Below are positions 10,901-22,590 of a DNA stretch of 64,000 nucleotides, one piece after another (the first letter of the stretch is position 1; the number at the start of each line of letters is the position of its first letter). Under the pieces are notes generated by a model, which ran no database searches, was not told the origin of the DNA, and saw only the letters and a program-made list of their open reading frames with translations. Source of the DNA: Naematelia aurantialba (Eukaryota; Basidiomycota; Tremellomycetes; Tremellales; Naemateliaceae); contig JAKFAO010000008.1 of assembly GCA_021527695.1 (NCBI GenBank), forward strand, positions 930,001-994,000, in the 5' to 3' direction. The translations under genes were made by a program, and so were the position numbers.

Positions 10901-12041
10901 ATGTCGGAAATTGTCAAGAAGCCCAAGGATGCCAAGGCATTCCTGACCGATTTCCTCATGGGAGGTGTGTCTGCCGCTGTCGCCAAGACCGCTGCCGCTC
11001 CTATCGAGCGAATCAAGCTCTTGGTCCAGAACCAGGATGAGATGTGAGCTGTGGTTTCGATGACAAATCGTTTCGTCAAGCTGATAGTGATCAGGATCAA
11101 GCAGGGCCGTCTCGCTACCCCTTACAAGGGTATCGCCGACTGCTTTGCCCGAACCTACGCCGACGAGGGTTTGGTCTCGCTGTGGCGAGGTAACACTGCC
11201 AACGTCATCCGTTACTTCCCCACCCAGGCACTCAACTTTGCGTTCAAGGACTACTTCAAGTCCTTGTTCGGCTTCAAGAAGTCCGAGGGCTACTGGAAGT
11301 GGTTCGCTGGTAACATCGCCTCGGTAAGTCGTAGGCAGAGAACTGCAGACGGGATTCTGACGTAGCTCAGGGTGGTGCCGCCGGTGCCTCGTCGCTCCTC
11401 TTCGTCTACTCGCTCGACTACGCGCGAACCCGTCTTGCCAACGACAACAAGTCAGCCACCAAGGGCGGCACGCGTCAGTTCAACGGTCTGGTCGACGTCT
11501 ACAAGAAGACTCTCGCTTCCGACGGTATTGCCGGTCTCTACCGTGGTTTCGTCCCGTCCGTTGTTGGTATCATTGTTTACCGTGGTCTCTACTTTGGTCT
11601 CTGTAAGTTTCAGCTGTGCAACGCGATTTCAGAGACAAGTTGACGGTATTCTTCAGACGACTCGATCAAGCCCGTTATCCTCGTCGGTCCTCTTGAGGGC
11701 AACTTCCTTGCCTCGTTCTTGCTCGGCTGGGGTGTTACTACTGGTGCTGGTCTCGCATCTTACCCTCTCGACACCATCCGTCGTCGTATGATGATGACCT
11801 CGGGCGGCACTGTTCACTACAAGTCGATGGTGGACGCTGGCTCGCAGATTATCGCCAAGGAGGGCGTCAGGTCGCTCTTCAAGGGTGCCGGTGCTAACAT
11901 CCTCCGTGGTGTCGCCGGTGCTGGTGTCTTGTCGCTTTACGACAAGCTCCAGGAGCTCATGTTCGGCAAGGTCTACTCTGTAAGTTTGATTTCCAGAGTG
12001 GTTGGTTTTATGACTGATGAGTTCAGGGTGGCTCCGGATAA
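10901..12041 (+). CDS. AAC: Mitochondrial ADP/ATP carrier
   Basis: This carrier exchanges matrix ATP for cytosolic ADP across the inner mitochondrial membrane. Five exons (10901-11043, 11095-11323, 11371-11602, 11657-11979, 12027-12041) give 313 aa, the usual family length. Three mitochondrial-carrier repeats are visible, with PIERIK in the first, SLDYARTR in the second and PLDTIRRR in the third. The carrier-specific RRRMMM signature follows DTI. The N-terminus has no presequence, as expected. The last exon is only 15 nt (GGSG-stop). Codon use is strongly biased to C-ending codons, unlike its neighbours, which suggests high expression. Confidence 0.97.
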
Positions 12042-12510
12042 ATGCTTTGCAACAAGTCATAATGAAGCACGTCCCCTCGTCCTCAAACCCACCCGAATCA
12101 TACAGACTTTTTCCTTCTCACCCTTTCCATTTGCTCTCATACATTTTCACGGCTCGTTCTCAGTATTGTTCGTATTATCAGCCAGCCTCGGACTTGTTGG
12201 AGGCGGCTTGTTGGGATCGGGCTGTGAAATGTCACCGAGATGCAGTATTGAATCACGACGTGTGTCCTGTGCTGCAGTTCTGTGCTTGGTCGCATTCGCC
12301 ATGCTGCTCGTGCATAGTCCTGCGTATAATGATCCCACAGGAAGCGTTCAGTGGAGGTTAGGTAACCTTTCCGGGAAACGGTACATTCTTAAGCGGACAG
12401 AACTGTCGAATCGGCAAGCAGTGTTTTGGCATTGAAGCTGTCTGCTTTGTGTATCTACGATTCATGACGGGTGCGTGTGTATGACACCATGAGCGAGGTG
12501 GTGGCATACC
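12042..12510. other. Intergenic region, carrier 3' end to EXO5 start
   Basis: About 470 bp between two same-strand genes. T/C-rich directly after the carrier stop, consistent with a 3' UTR. No gene seen. Confidence 0.5.
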
Positions 12511-15500
12511 ATGCAGATCGACTCGCGTTTACCTATCGAGACCGACTGCGAGGTAGAGGGAATGGGAGACGACGACTTTGGGCCCGAGCTCGAGGTCAAT
12601 GACGAGCTCGTCGATATCCTTGCGACTGCCGAATCGCAGGTTGTCGAACCGCCTTTACCTTTACCAACCTCTTCACGTTCTCCGACATCTCCATCTTCAC
12701 CGACATCTGCACCCTCACCGACATCTGCACCCTCACCGACATCTCCATCTTCACCGACATCGTCACCTGCACCGACACTCGCACCGGCACAGTCTTCAGG
12801 TCCAGTACCGACTTCACCTTCAGCACCAGCATCGTCCCCGGCACCACCACCGGCTGCCGCTGATGACCCGGCCAGAGTCACTCTGATTCCACCTATAGAG
12901 CCACACGTCGCTTGTGATGGCGTTCCACATGCTGTGCGTGATGTGGACACAGACAATCTCGGTACAGATGTCGATACGGATGTCGATATGGAGGATCTCG
13001 TGTCAGCGCCATTATCGCCTTTCAACGAGTTTAGGAAGAGAGAGTATTTGAGCGTGTCGGACCTCGTAGGGACTGTTTGGTGTGAGGTACAGGTGAGTCA
13101 GAGGGCCATCGTCTGATCTACCAACCCCTCGAATCCGATATATTGCTTTCACGCTCATACACGATCACATTGACGTTGGCTGACATGTGCGGTCATAGTA
13201 CAGCTAGTATGTCTTGTTTTTGCTCTCTCAATCTACATCAAAGCTGCTCTTCTTCCTCGAAGTGCGGCTGTTGTTCTGGTATTCAGCGCCTGCTCGCTCT
13301 CAGCTGTCCCCTCTTGGGAACCGCTGTGGCGGCTCGCCATGAGCGCCTGCTCGCTCTGCTGGTCGTTTGCTCTTCTGTCCTGTTACCATGGGCTCTGCTA
13401 TCTCAGAGCACCCTAGGTGAGACTTCAAGCTCACGTATCTGCAGCCGGCTACGGACCCTTCCCTATCTGCCCGTGTCGCAGCGCCCAGAGAAGATTGTCA
13501 TGCCAAACGGAACCGAAATCACAGTCGACAAGATCAAGGTCGAGGACAAGGACAAGGTGTTGCGCCGAGGAGAGGTCAGTATCGTCCTAGCCTTGTCCTT
13601 GACACTTGACACGGAACGGACCGTCCCGCGTCTGCTCCATTCTTATAGTCCAGATCGCTGATAGCCCCGTAGAAGATCCACAAGCGACTGGAGAGGGAGA
13701 TTCATCCAGAGGAGATTGTTGTCCGTGCTGAGACCAGGGAAGATGTCTGGGGACTAAGGTGAGCCAATATTCAATGACATCCCCGACAACGCCGACGCCG
13801 ACCCAACTCTGGCCGTGGAGGACATTGAGGCGAATACTAATGACGCCGACGTAGATTCTTGAACATGCTGTCTGCGCTCGAGGCGCTGCTCACGCTTGGT
13901 CGATGCCGAGAGCTGCCAGTCGTGGGGTTTGTCAAGGGGATCCTGGTCTTGGGCATCATTGTGCGTCATCCCACCACCTACCCACGTCCAGCATTTGGTC
14001 GTTTAGGCATCTTGGCTTGATTGAGGATCTGTTCTTTCTTGACGCGTAGACTGTTGGATGAGGGACTGCTGTTCTGCTGGACGTTCAGACTGTCGGACAC
14101 AACTGAGACTCGAGCAGGACGAGATCACGCGTGTCCCTATTGACGAGACGACCAAGCCCTCAACGCGATCCGACACGTCCCAACAGCAGCTCACCGCATT
14201 CTTCCAGCCGTCTCCAAACAAATCCAAGCCCAAGCCTAGACCTCGCACACACAAACTTTACGTCTCCGACTCGAAAACCAGGGCATCCGGTACGCTGCCA
14301 AGAGATAGCGATACCTTGGCGGGCAGGCTGCAGGTCATGCTCTACAAAGAGCTGTTGGACGCTATGCTCCTTCCGTCCGCCTCTGTCGCGTCACCCAAAA
14401 AGAACGGCATCCAAAACGGCAATGGCCACAGTAGTGGCAGCCGCGATGACGTGTTGCCCAGTCGCTCAGAATTCTCATGGTCCGGTCTCTTTGTCCGCCT
14501 CGGGCTAGATCCTTCGACCCATTTCTCGGAGAGCTTTGTGGTCCAGTCCCGCCCAATCATACTGGGCAATGGTCTTCGCCATGCTGCGTGGGATGCCCGG
14601 AATCTCGACGCGATGGTGCGCGTCTGGACATTCTACGTCGAGTCTTTGGGCCTCGGCTCGGCTTCCCCATCGGCGGCGGCGCAGTCCACGGCATCCAACT
14701 GGCCAGGGAAGGGCCACGGCCCGGGTGGCGAGAGGGACACGAACGCAGGGAAGACGGAGGACAGGCTCGAGTTGGTGTACAGACGCGCTGGACCTGTCAA
14801 GGGTACCAAGACGAGAAAAGAGAAGAGAGCGGGGGCCAGCGGCGGTGGTGGTGGGAGGGCAAGTCGGAAGCGAGGGAGGAACAAGGAGGAGAAATCACCA
14901 CTTGCGGGCGAGGACGACAAGCTTGCGTTGCAGCTTGCCATCGAAGAGAGCCTTGAAGCCATCCCTAGTGGGCAGAAGCAGGACCTGCACGATACTGCAA
15001 TGATCCCTGCGGGAGTGGACGAGTCGTCAAGTCGAGGGGTAGCTCTGGCCGCGAATGCAGATGCTCAGGTGGAGACTCAAGCGGGAGCCGAAGCCGACGA
15101 TGAGGAAGATCAATTGGCATGGGCGGTGGAAATGTCACTTGGGGCGACTGTTCCCTTGGACGAGATTGAGGACGGTCAAGTGGTGCTCCGTGCCTCGCAG
15201 CTGAGCACGCAAGCCCATGCGCAAGCTCCGGTGAACCAGCGTGAAGCACCGCAAGAGAACGAGCAACGCGGCTCTTCACCGTCGCTGACACCGCCGCCTT
15301 CCACACCGTCTCGGACCTCGTCACCTGGGCCTGTGCCTGTACCGGCTTCTACGTCTCGCGCCACCGGCCCGTTGTCTCCTGGGCTAGCGGATGAGGATCG
15401 GAGCACACGCTCCAATGGCCGCACGACGATCGAGGTGCCAGACTCTGTAAAGTCCGGAAGCATCATCGGCAAGACGGTGTTCGCCCACTCGCCGAGACTG

Positions 15501-15949
15501 CTGCATGCGCACCTCGAGTCGGTGGTGCAGTGGTGGCTGGGGGAACGGGCTGCGCAGGGCGTGACGCTGGCCGAGACGCGGCGATGTGGGTGGTGTGAGT
15601 TTGAGCAGGGGTGTGAATGGCGGTGAGTTTCTGCCTCGACTTGTCCCGACTGTGTGCTGGGCTTCGTTTCTACCTCGACTTGTGGGCTAGGCTTCGTGAC
15701 TGAGATGTGACTGAGATCTTGACGGAGATCTTGACGGAGATCATCACTGAGATCATCACTGAGATCTTGATGTCTGAGGGCTTGTGGCCGGTTGCCTGAG
15801 ATCGTGTGTGCAGTGAGGCGATGCTGACGGTGTTGTCTTTCTGTTCCGTCAACAGCGCCCAGAAGGCCGCTGAAGTCGCCGAGGTGGCGAGACAGCGGCG
15901 GCTGGCGAGGAGCGAGTCCCACGACGGGGCGTCAAGCCCCCAGGGATAA
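12511..15949 (+). CDS. EXO5: Exonuclease V (EXO5/Dem1 family) with PIP box and two UIM-like inserts
   Basis: EXO5 is a single-strand DNA exonuclease with a PD-(D/E)XK core locked by a [4Fe-4S] cluster. Exons: 12511-13092, an 8-nt exon 13199-13206, 13445-13574, 13673-13758, 13855-13960, about 14100-15622 and 15856-15949. Core motifs: YLSVSDLVG plus WCEVQYSYRLR (first Cys), RGEKIHKRLEREIHPEE, FLNMLSALEALL, VVGFVKGILVLGII, YVSDSKTRASGTLP (catalytic D-x-K) and the closing CGWCEFEQGC Cys triplet. The N-terminus carries an 18-bp Pro/Thr/Ser repeat (12680-12770). Extra inserts: QQQLTAFF, a perfect PIP-box pattern at 14181-14204; LALQLAIEESLEA (about 14908-14964) and QLAWAVEMSLGA (about 15100-15147), both UIM-like. 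The join between 13960 and about 14105 is unresolved. No mitochondrial presequence is apparent, so a nuclear role is inferred. Confidence 0.9.
12680..12770 (+). repeat. 18-bp coding tandem repeat in EXO5 exon 1
   Basis: About five copies of an 18-bp unit (CACCGACATCTGCACCCT and variants) encode Pro-Thr-Ser-x-Pro-Ser repeats. The tract lies in the disordered N-terminal region, before the conserved YLSVSDLVG motif. Confidence 0.85.
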
Positions 15950-16471
15950 CTGGGTGTGGGTACACGCAGGGGTGTAGTAAAGCAGCATCTCCAGCATCTG
16001 AGGGGAGTGTACGGCGTGTGGTGTAGTGTGTAGTGTACTGTGTGTCGTGGGAAGTGGGAGGTGTGTAGGGGGAAGCGGGCAGTGTAGCTGTCATTGTTGT
16101 AGCGTAGGCATACATCTCACTTGGTATTCCTCTTGAAGAGAGGAAAGTAAGATGTCATTCCAGCTCATCTCGTACCCCCACCGGGGGCTTGGACCATGGA
16201 CTTAGGCTACATGGCATTGGCTGGATGACATGAACGCAGGCTGCTGACATTGCTCCGGTAACTCAGAGGTCGGTCCTTATGCTACTCGGACGCACGGCAA
16301 CGCCACGTAAGGCTAGGCTGGGGTAACGCATGCAAGGCATGTAGGTGTGCAGCGTGTAAAGCATGTACATCACGTAGGCGTAGTGTCTGGCATGCACGGC
16401 ACGTAGTCGTGATGGTAAAAAGTGCATGTAAGTACGATCTCCGTCTGCGCAAGCGGCTCGTCGCGTCGAGC
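15950..16471. other. Convergent intergenic region EXO5/SGT1
   Basis: Contains the 3' ends of both genes. A GTGTAGTGT-type repetitive stretch lies at about 16015-16060. No ORF of interest. Confidence 0.55.
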
Positions 16472-17900
16472 TCAATACTTCTTCGCCTCCATGCCGTCTG
16501 GCGGCCGGATCGGTACAGTCTCTACGACGTGTTAGTTGAATTTCCTCGTTCCTGGGTGCGGTGCTGTCCTCGTGTATTCCCTCGTCGACGAGGGAAAGAC
16601 GGCAATAGACGAGGAACGGAGGGGAGGAAACAGCGACATTGAAGAGAAAGTAAAGAAGGACGGACAGAAGGACGCAATGAGAAGAGGAAGGAAGGAGGAG
16701 GGAGGACGGAAGGAAGGAAGGAGGAAGGAAGGAAGGAGAGGGGAGGACGGAGAGGGGCGGGAGGAAGGAGGAAGGAAGGAAGGAGGAAGGAGGAAGGAGG
16801 AAGAGGAAGGAAACGAAGAAAGAAGGAGGGAGGACGGAGACAGGGGGTCCATCACTCACTCTTGCCAACATCGCTCCAATCCGTGCTCAATGCGGTCCCA
16901 CCAGACTCGGTAAAGCTCTTGATCATCGCCCGCTTGGTATCCGCATCTGCATCGGCGTAGATTTTGGCAAAGAGCGCTTGGAGCGCCGCGTCGCCCCCCG
17001 AGTTCTGGCTAGTCAGTGGTCTATGTAGATTGACAAAGTAGCATGGAAGAGCAGGATGACAACGTCGGAAAGGCAGAGTAGAGCGAGGTCGAGCAGGTGA
17101 CTTGAGGATACGCGAGACCGATGTAGGACGACAAGGACGGATGAAGGACACAGAATACACTCACAGGCCCCGACGCCTCCGGCTCGTCCAGCTCGTCACC
17201 CACGATCTTGTCCCAGTTCCGCCTCTTTCCCTCTCCTTTGCCGTCCTTCCCTTCCCTCCCACCCCTGGCATCCTGCACCTCCTTCCTCCCCTCTGCAGCG
17301 GCCGCCTCCACCCGGTCTCTCGCGTCATCGTGGTCAGCAGCAACTGCGGACGGAGACCGCGCCGTCGGCGGCAGCTGGGTCGTGCGTGATGGTCCGGCGT
17401 CCGACGGGCCTGTGGGAGTCGCGAACAGCGCCGGCCACGTCTCGGTGTCCACCTTGAGCAGCTTCAACTCGATCTGCTTGTCGTCAGCTTCCCCCCACCC
17501 CCTCCGTCATAAATAGCCGGGACACGGCGTGTCATGCTGACCTTGCTGCTCAGGATCCTAAACGAGCTAGCCTCGGGCTGGATCGGCGCGAACAGCGGCG
17601 ACACGTTCAGTCGAGTCTTGCTGCTCGCTGACGAGCCCGGCAGAGGCGGCAGCTGGATCTCCACCTACATGTGTCAGCCGGTACAGCGTGTTACAATTAC
17701 AAGAGGGAAAAGCTGACGGAATGAGGCTGGAAGGCGACCTGCACGGCGGGAGCGAGGTCGGGCGAGTTGTACCCCTTGACGTAGAGGCTCACGATCAGGT
17801 GTACCGGGGTTTGATAGAAATCATATCTGCCGATTCAGTTGCTGCTCATCTAAGAAAAGCAGTTAGCTGACCTGGGGAGAGGCGCATCAGAGACCGACAT
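16472..17900 (-). CDS. SGT1: SGT1-type co-chaperone, CS and SGS domains only
   Basis: SGT1 couples Hsp90 to SCF and kinetochore or receptor clients. The start at 17898-17900 gives a short first exon (17872-17900, [10 protein letters not shown]). The CS domain follows ([45 protein letters not shown], then [12 protein letters not shown] after the next intron). The C-terminal SGS domain has [53 protein letters not shown] and the ending [11 protein letters not shown]. The last exon, 16472-16521, is separated by a 338-nt purine-rich intron (16522-16859). That intron explains why the protein seems to stop early if read straight through. The usual N-terminal TPR domain is missing, and I found no TPR-coding exon upstream. 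Confidence 0.92.
16686..16830. repeat. (GGAA)n-like purine-rich repeat
   Basis: A degenerate GGAAGGA/GGAGGAA repeat fills much of the last SGT1 intron. It reads as CCTT on the coding strand. Confidence 0.85.
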
Positions 17901-19613
17901 GGTGCAGGTCTCGCTGCTTCAAACGCTGGCGAGAAGGGTAAAGTATAAGACGGCTGCATGCTCGAGTACGTGCTCGCAAATGACACGGTGCGGAGGCCCG
18001 AGTGGAGGTTTGGGAGAAAACTGAAAGAATTGCATTAGAGATATTCCCCGAGGAGATTTATTCCTGGCTGCGTCGAGGTCGGAAGACCTGATCGCATGCA
18101 CGACGAAGCATAGCTAGTGGACTAGAGACGGACGCCTGGCATGATGTACCTGCACGCCGGAGCTCTAAATAAGCTTATGCGGGGCCGACGGCTCTCCTGC
18201 TCGACCCTCCCTGTCGGCTGTCCAGAGATGCAAATACGGTCTCTTTGTTGTGATGGTGCCAACCGCCAAACGCAAACAACGCGGCCCACCCGTGCCGTCC
18301 GGTGGGTTCCCGGCGCCACATCAACTTTGCCGTCGCTCGTGTGACCCGTTGTTCTTTTAGGACCCTCGTGGTATTTCTGCGTTTTTATTTCCGGGGCGTG
18401 GGCGTCTGGACTTTCAAACTCAGACCGGCCGGCGATCCAGCAGGCGATGTTGAGAACGGGGGACATGGCCCTTCCATACGGTAACCCCAGTTTCACTCTG
18501 GAGGTCTGCAAGAGGGAACTCGGGACCGAAAGGGTGCACTGCCATCACCAGTGCGCGCAGTCGAGTCGAGCATTCAGGGTCGTTGTTGCCCCAGCACGGG
18601 TTCCGCGGTAGAAATCCCCTTGGTGCTTGTTTTTGCTCCGCGCAAAGGCTCAAGCCAAGTCGCCAAGGCACCATATTGACTCCTGTCTCTCTACCAGAGG
18701 AGGAAAGTTCTGCTTGTTTACCCGGCCCAAACTGGATGCTTTGCCTTGGGCCTCTGCTCGTTCGCCCGTTGCATTTTCAACGGCATGTTGTGTCTCGAGC
18801 CACAGGGCGACGCCGCAGCAGAGCAGAGCAAGCAAAGCAAGCAGCGCAAGCAGAACAGAGCAGCACCAGCGGAAAGCGTCATGCTTTCGAGTCTTCCATA
18901 AACATTTTTCATCAGGTGCCCACTTTTACTACTGGCGCATTCAAATGCATCAATCCATCAATCCATCAAGACCTCGAGACATCAAAAGATCCCTCCGCTC
19001 GCAGTCGACGCAGCTGCGCTGCACACTCCTTTGTACATTGTGCTGTTCGGAATCCACGACTAGTGGCGACGATTGCCAGCTCGCGTTGCGTCACCGCGCA
19101 ACAGCTGCTCCAGACAACAACACAGTGGTCGTTTAATCTGCATCTCGCCCGTGACATTCGTGTCATCTCGATAATCTCCTCAGCGACCACCGCTGCTTCA
19201 CAGCCGCGGCCGTGTGTTTTCTCCCTCCCCCTCAGACACGAGCCCGGCCTCTGCTCCAGCGACCAGCTTGGATCAAGCGCAGCCGTCTTGCGACCCCGCC
19301 TCGTCTCGCATTGACCTCCCAAACTCCCCAGCAGTCACTCCTCTGCCACTTTGGTTCCGATCGCCCTTTGTCCCCTCGATCAAGGACCGGCCATCCCGTA
19401 CCTCCCTTTCGGCGTGGTTCTCACAGTGGCCGTCGTCACCGATCTCAGCTGCGCATATAGCTCCATCGTCAACGTTCCCCATCGCGACCTTCAACACTCC
19501 CTCACCCGCCGCATCCCTACCGATTCTCCAACCATCATCCATTGATCTCCACAGTCGAACCGTCTCGTCTTCCCTCTGCCATCCTAGACCGGCGCTCTTT
19601 CTTGCCCCCCAAA
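17901..19613. promoter_or_regulatory. Divergent intergenic region SGT1/GH79
   Basis: About 1.7 kb between opposing starts. Positions 18820-18870 hold a short AGCAAGC/AGCAGAGC repeat. From about 19200 the + strand is C-rich with few purines, as expected for the leader of the secreted-enzyme gene. No convincing extra gene. Confidence 0.5.
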
Positions 19614-21880
19614 ATGTACTCGTTACAAAGAACCAACCTGGTCCTCGCCACCTTTTCTCTCATTCTTCCCGCAGTGCTCGGCGACCTCACCCTTTACACC
19701 ACAGCAGCCACAACCGGCACCGCGGCCGCAGCAACTGCAACGTACGACACCACCCGGCTCACGCCGCCCGACCCACCATCGCCGCCCACGACCTCGAGCG
19801 CCATTACGGTCCCGGACAACGGACAGGCAGTCTGGGACGCCGGCTATCAGAAGTCGATCGATCAGCAAGGCAACTTTCTCGGTTTCTCCATCGAGATGTC
19901 CGTCGCCAACACGGTATTAGGCAAGAATAGTGAGTATCCTGACATCTGGCATTACGTGCGAGAAGCCACTTGGCACGCGACTCTACCCATCGCTGACACG
20001 GACGATAGCCGCCAGCATCCACCCTCAGATCCTCAACTATCTAGCCAATATTCAGAACCGAGCAAAAGTAGGCGCTCGGGTGAGAGTCGGCGGCAACTCT
20101 CAAGAAGGCTCGTCCATCTGGGCGGGCGGATTCGGCGCCAACGTCACTGGCAGTATCGTCAAAATCAAAGACAGCGACGCTGCGGTCAGTGGACCCCCCT
20201 AGGATCCGACTGTGCATTGCTGATGCTTAGCAGAACACAACACCTATCGTGGAATATTCTCCTGACCTCCTCTACACCATGTCCAACATCAGCGCGCTGA
20301 TCGGCGTGAACTGGTACTTTGGCCTCTCGTTCAACGAAACCGCAGTGGAAAATCCGGCCGCATATGTACCCTTGGCTGCACAGTATGCTGCAGAGATTCT
20401 CGGTGACTACCTGCTGGGTCAGGGGCTTGGAAACGAACCCGATCTGTGAGCATCCTCAGCGCCCTCCATATAGCGCTCATCTTCGCAGTTATGTCGATCA
20501 TAACCACCGGCCTGCGGGTTGGACACTGAGCGATTATCTGAGCGAATACTCGAACATGACCGCGGAAATCTTGTCCCTGGACTCAATGTCAGATAGCGCT
20601 GTCTTTATGGGCCCCAGTCTCTGCTGCAGTGTGAGCTCCCTTACGCGAGGCGTCCTACGCGAAGCTCATCATTCCCAGGTGGAGGGCTTTGACAATACAG
20701 ACTTGTTGTCGGCTGGATGGCTGACAAGCAACCTCGCCACGACTTCTTCCTACACTGTTCAGCGCTATCCCCGCAATAACTGTCAGATTGGCGGCGTGGT
20801 CATCAATCCCCAAGACATCTTTGCAGAATACCTCAACCACACCTCGGCGCAATACCTTACCAGTCTCTACACGGATACGAGCTCGGCCGTGGTGGCGGCT
20901 GGCAAGCCGCTGCTGATGCTTGAGATGAACACCGCTTCGTGTGGTGGCTTTCCGGGTCTGAGCGATAGCTTTGGCGCTGCCTTGTGGTGAGCCATTCTGA
21001 TCATTGATGCGGGGAAAGCTGACGGTCGCAGGACTGTGGATTGGGCCCTGCAAATGGCCTATGGCAACTTTACTGCGGCGTTGATGCATACTAGTGGGGC
21101 AGATGTGTACTACAACGTGAGTGTGGCTTGTGTTGTCGAGGGTATGGCTGACGGGGGTCGGTACAGCCATTTACGCCCCCGAGCTCGAACCTCTCCAAAA
21201 CCGCGGAGTGGACCACGGGTTCGATATACTATTCGACGCTGGTCGTTGCCGAAGCGCTTGGGTCGAACAACATCTCGCAAGTTGTGGACCTCACGGCGCA
21301 GACAGACATGTACCACCCCGTCTACGCAGTGTACGAGAACGACGCGCCGACGCGCCTCGTCCTCATCAACTTTGTGTCGGATGCGACGGGCGCGTCGCTG
21401 TGGTCGCCTACGATTACGACCACGGCCACCGAGGTGTCGGTGCGGTACCTGACCGCGCCGGACGTGGCGGAGCAGTACAATATCACGTGGGCGGGGCAGA
21501 CGATGCTGGGGTCGTACGAGTCGGACGGGCGGCTGTACGGCGACCTCGAGACCGTCAACATCACGTGCACCGACGGCCAATGCACCATTCCCGTCGCCGC
21601 GCCGCAGATTGCACTCGTCTTCCTCACGCAGCAGGCGCTTGAGGACAGCTCCGTCACCGAGACAGCGACGAGCACGTTCGCCACGACGGTCAGCGGGACG
21701 GGATCGGCGACCGTCAACCCCCAGGTCGTGGCGACGAGTAACGGGGAGAACGGGCCGGCCGGGGTCGAGGGCAGCAACAGCGAGGGCAGCGTCAGTGGCG
21801 CGGCCCGGACGGCGGCCGCCGGCCTCACCCTCGGCGCGGGCTTGCTCGTCGCGGGTGTCGTGTTGGGCGCGGCCTGGTGA
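19614..21880 (+). CDS. Secreted, probably GPI-anchored GH79-type glycoside hydrolase
   Basis: Family 79 contains beta-glucuronidases and heparanase-like enzymes. The protein starts with a signal peptide (MYSLQRTNLVLATFSLILP, cleavage near VLG|DLT). A Thr/Ala/Pro-rich linker follows, then the catalytic barrel: NFLGFSIEMSVAN, VRVGGNSQEGS, GLGNEPDLYVDH (likely acid/base Glu after Asn) and LLMLEMNTASCGG (candidate nucleophile Glu). A C-terminal beta domain follows (YHPVYAVYENDAPTRL...). The end is a Ser/Gly-rich stretch and a hydrophobic tail (LTLGAGLLVAGVVLGAA), typical of GPI attachment. Seven exons; the first are 19614-19929, 20009-20184 and 20231-20445. Many NxS/T sites are present. Substrate is not readable from sequence; glucuronic-acid-containing cell-surface polysaccharide is a guess for this fungal group. 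Confidence 0.82.
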
Positions 21881-22590
21881 GCTAAGCGAGAGCATCTGGT
21901 CTCGCGTGAGCCGGCGTCTCAGTGGGCAAGAGGACGATGAAGCTGGGCGTCTCAGTGGAGTCGTGTGGACGGCAAGATGACGACGAGAGACAACGAGACA
22001 GGCGTGGCGGGTCTGCCAGACCGGCGCGGGTAGTCGACGCCAGTGTGGACATTGGAAAACGGCGGTAATCTGCCGAGGCAGCGGCGAGAATCACGGACCA
22101 TGGACCTTGTGCTGGCTATGCTGTGTATGCTGTGTATGCTGCGCGTGGTGGGGTGTACGCTGTCCGTACGTTGTAAACGGTAGGCAGGCGTATGAGGGGA
22201 GGTACGTAAGGGGAGGTAGCCAGGCGTATGAGGGGAGGTAGCCAAGCGTACTTAGGGGAGGTAGCCAGGCATGTTTAGGGGAGGTACGCAGGCGTATGAA
22301 AGGGAGGTACGCAGGCGTATTGACGGGAGGAAGGAAGGGTTGACGGTTACGGATAGACACGAGATCGGGGCGTTGATCACAGATATGGCGGGACAAGGAC
22401 GATCATACTCGCACGTCCTCGTAGCTGCGGTGGTCAAGACTGCTGGGTTGTAGCACTTCATCTGGGTTTAAGATGCACATCTGTGTGTTACTGGTGTTTG
22501 CTACGCCGTTTCGAATTGCTTTCAACTCCACGACGCACGGGGCACTAACAGCGCATCGCCGCTGACATTACTATTGATCCAATACCACAC
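21881..22590. other. Convergent intergenic region GH79/DPH2
   Basis: Contains 3' ends of both genes and a minisatellite, listed separately. No gene seen. Confidence 0.5.
22180..22330. repeat. Minisatellite, ~26-30-bp unit
   Basis: Five to six copies of a unit built from AGGGGAGGTA and GCCAGGCGTATG or GCAGGCGTATG run in tandem. A short TGCTGTGTA repeat lies just upstream at about 22120. Confidence 0.85.
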
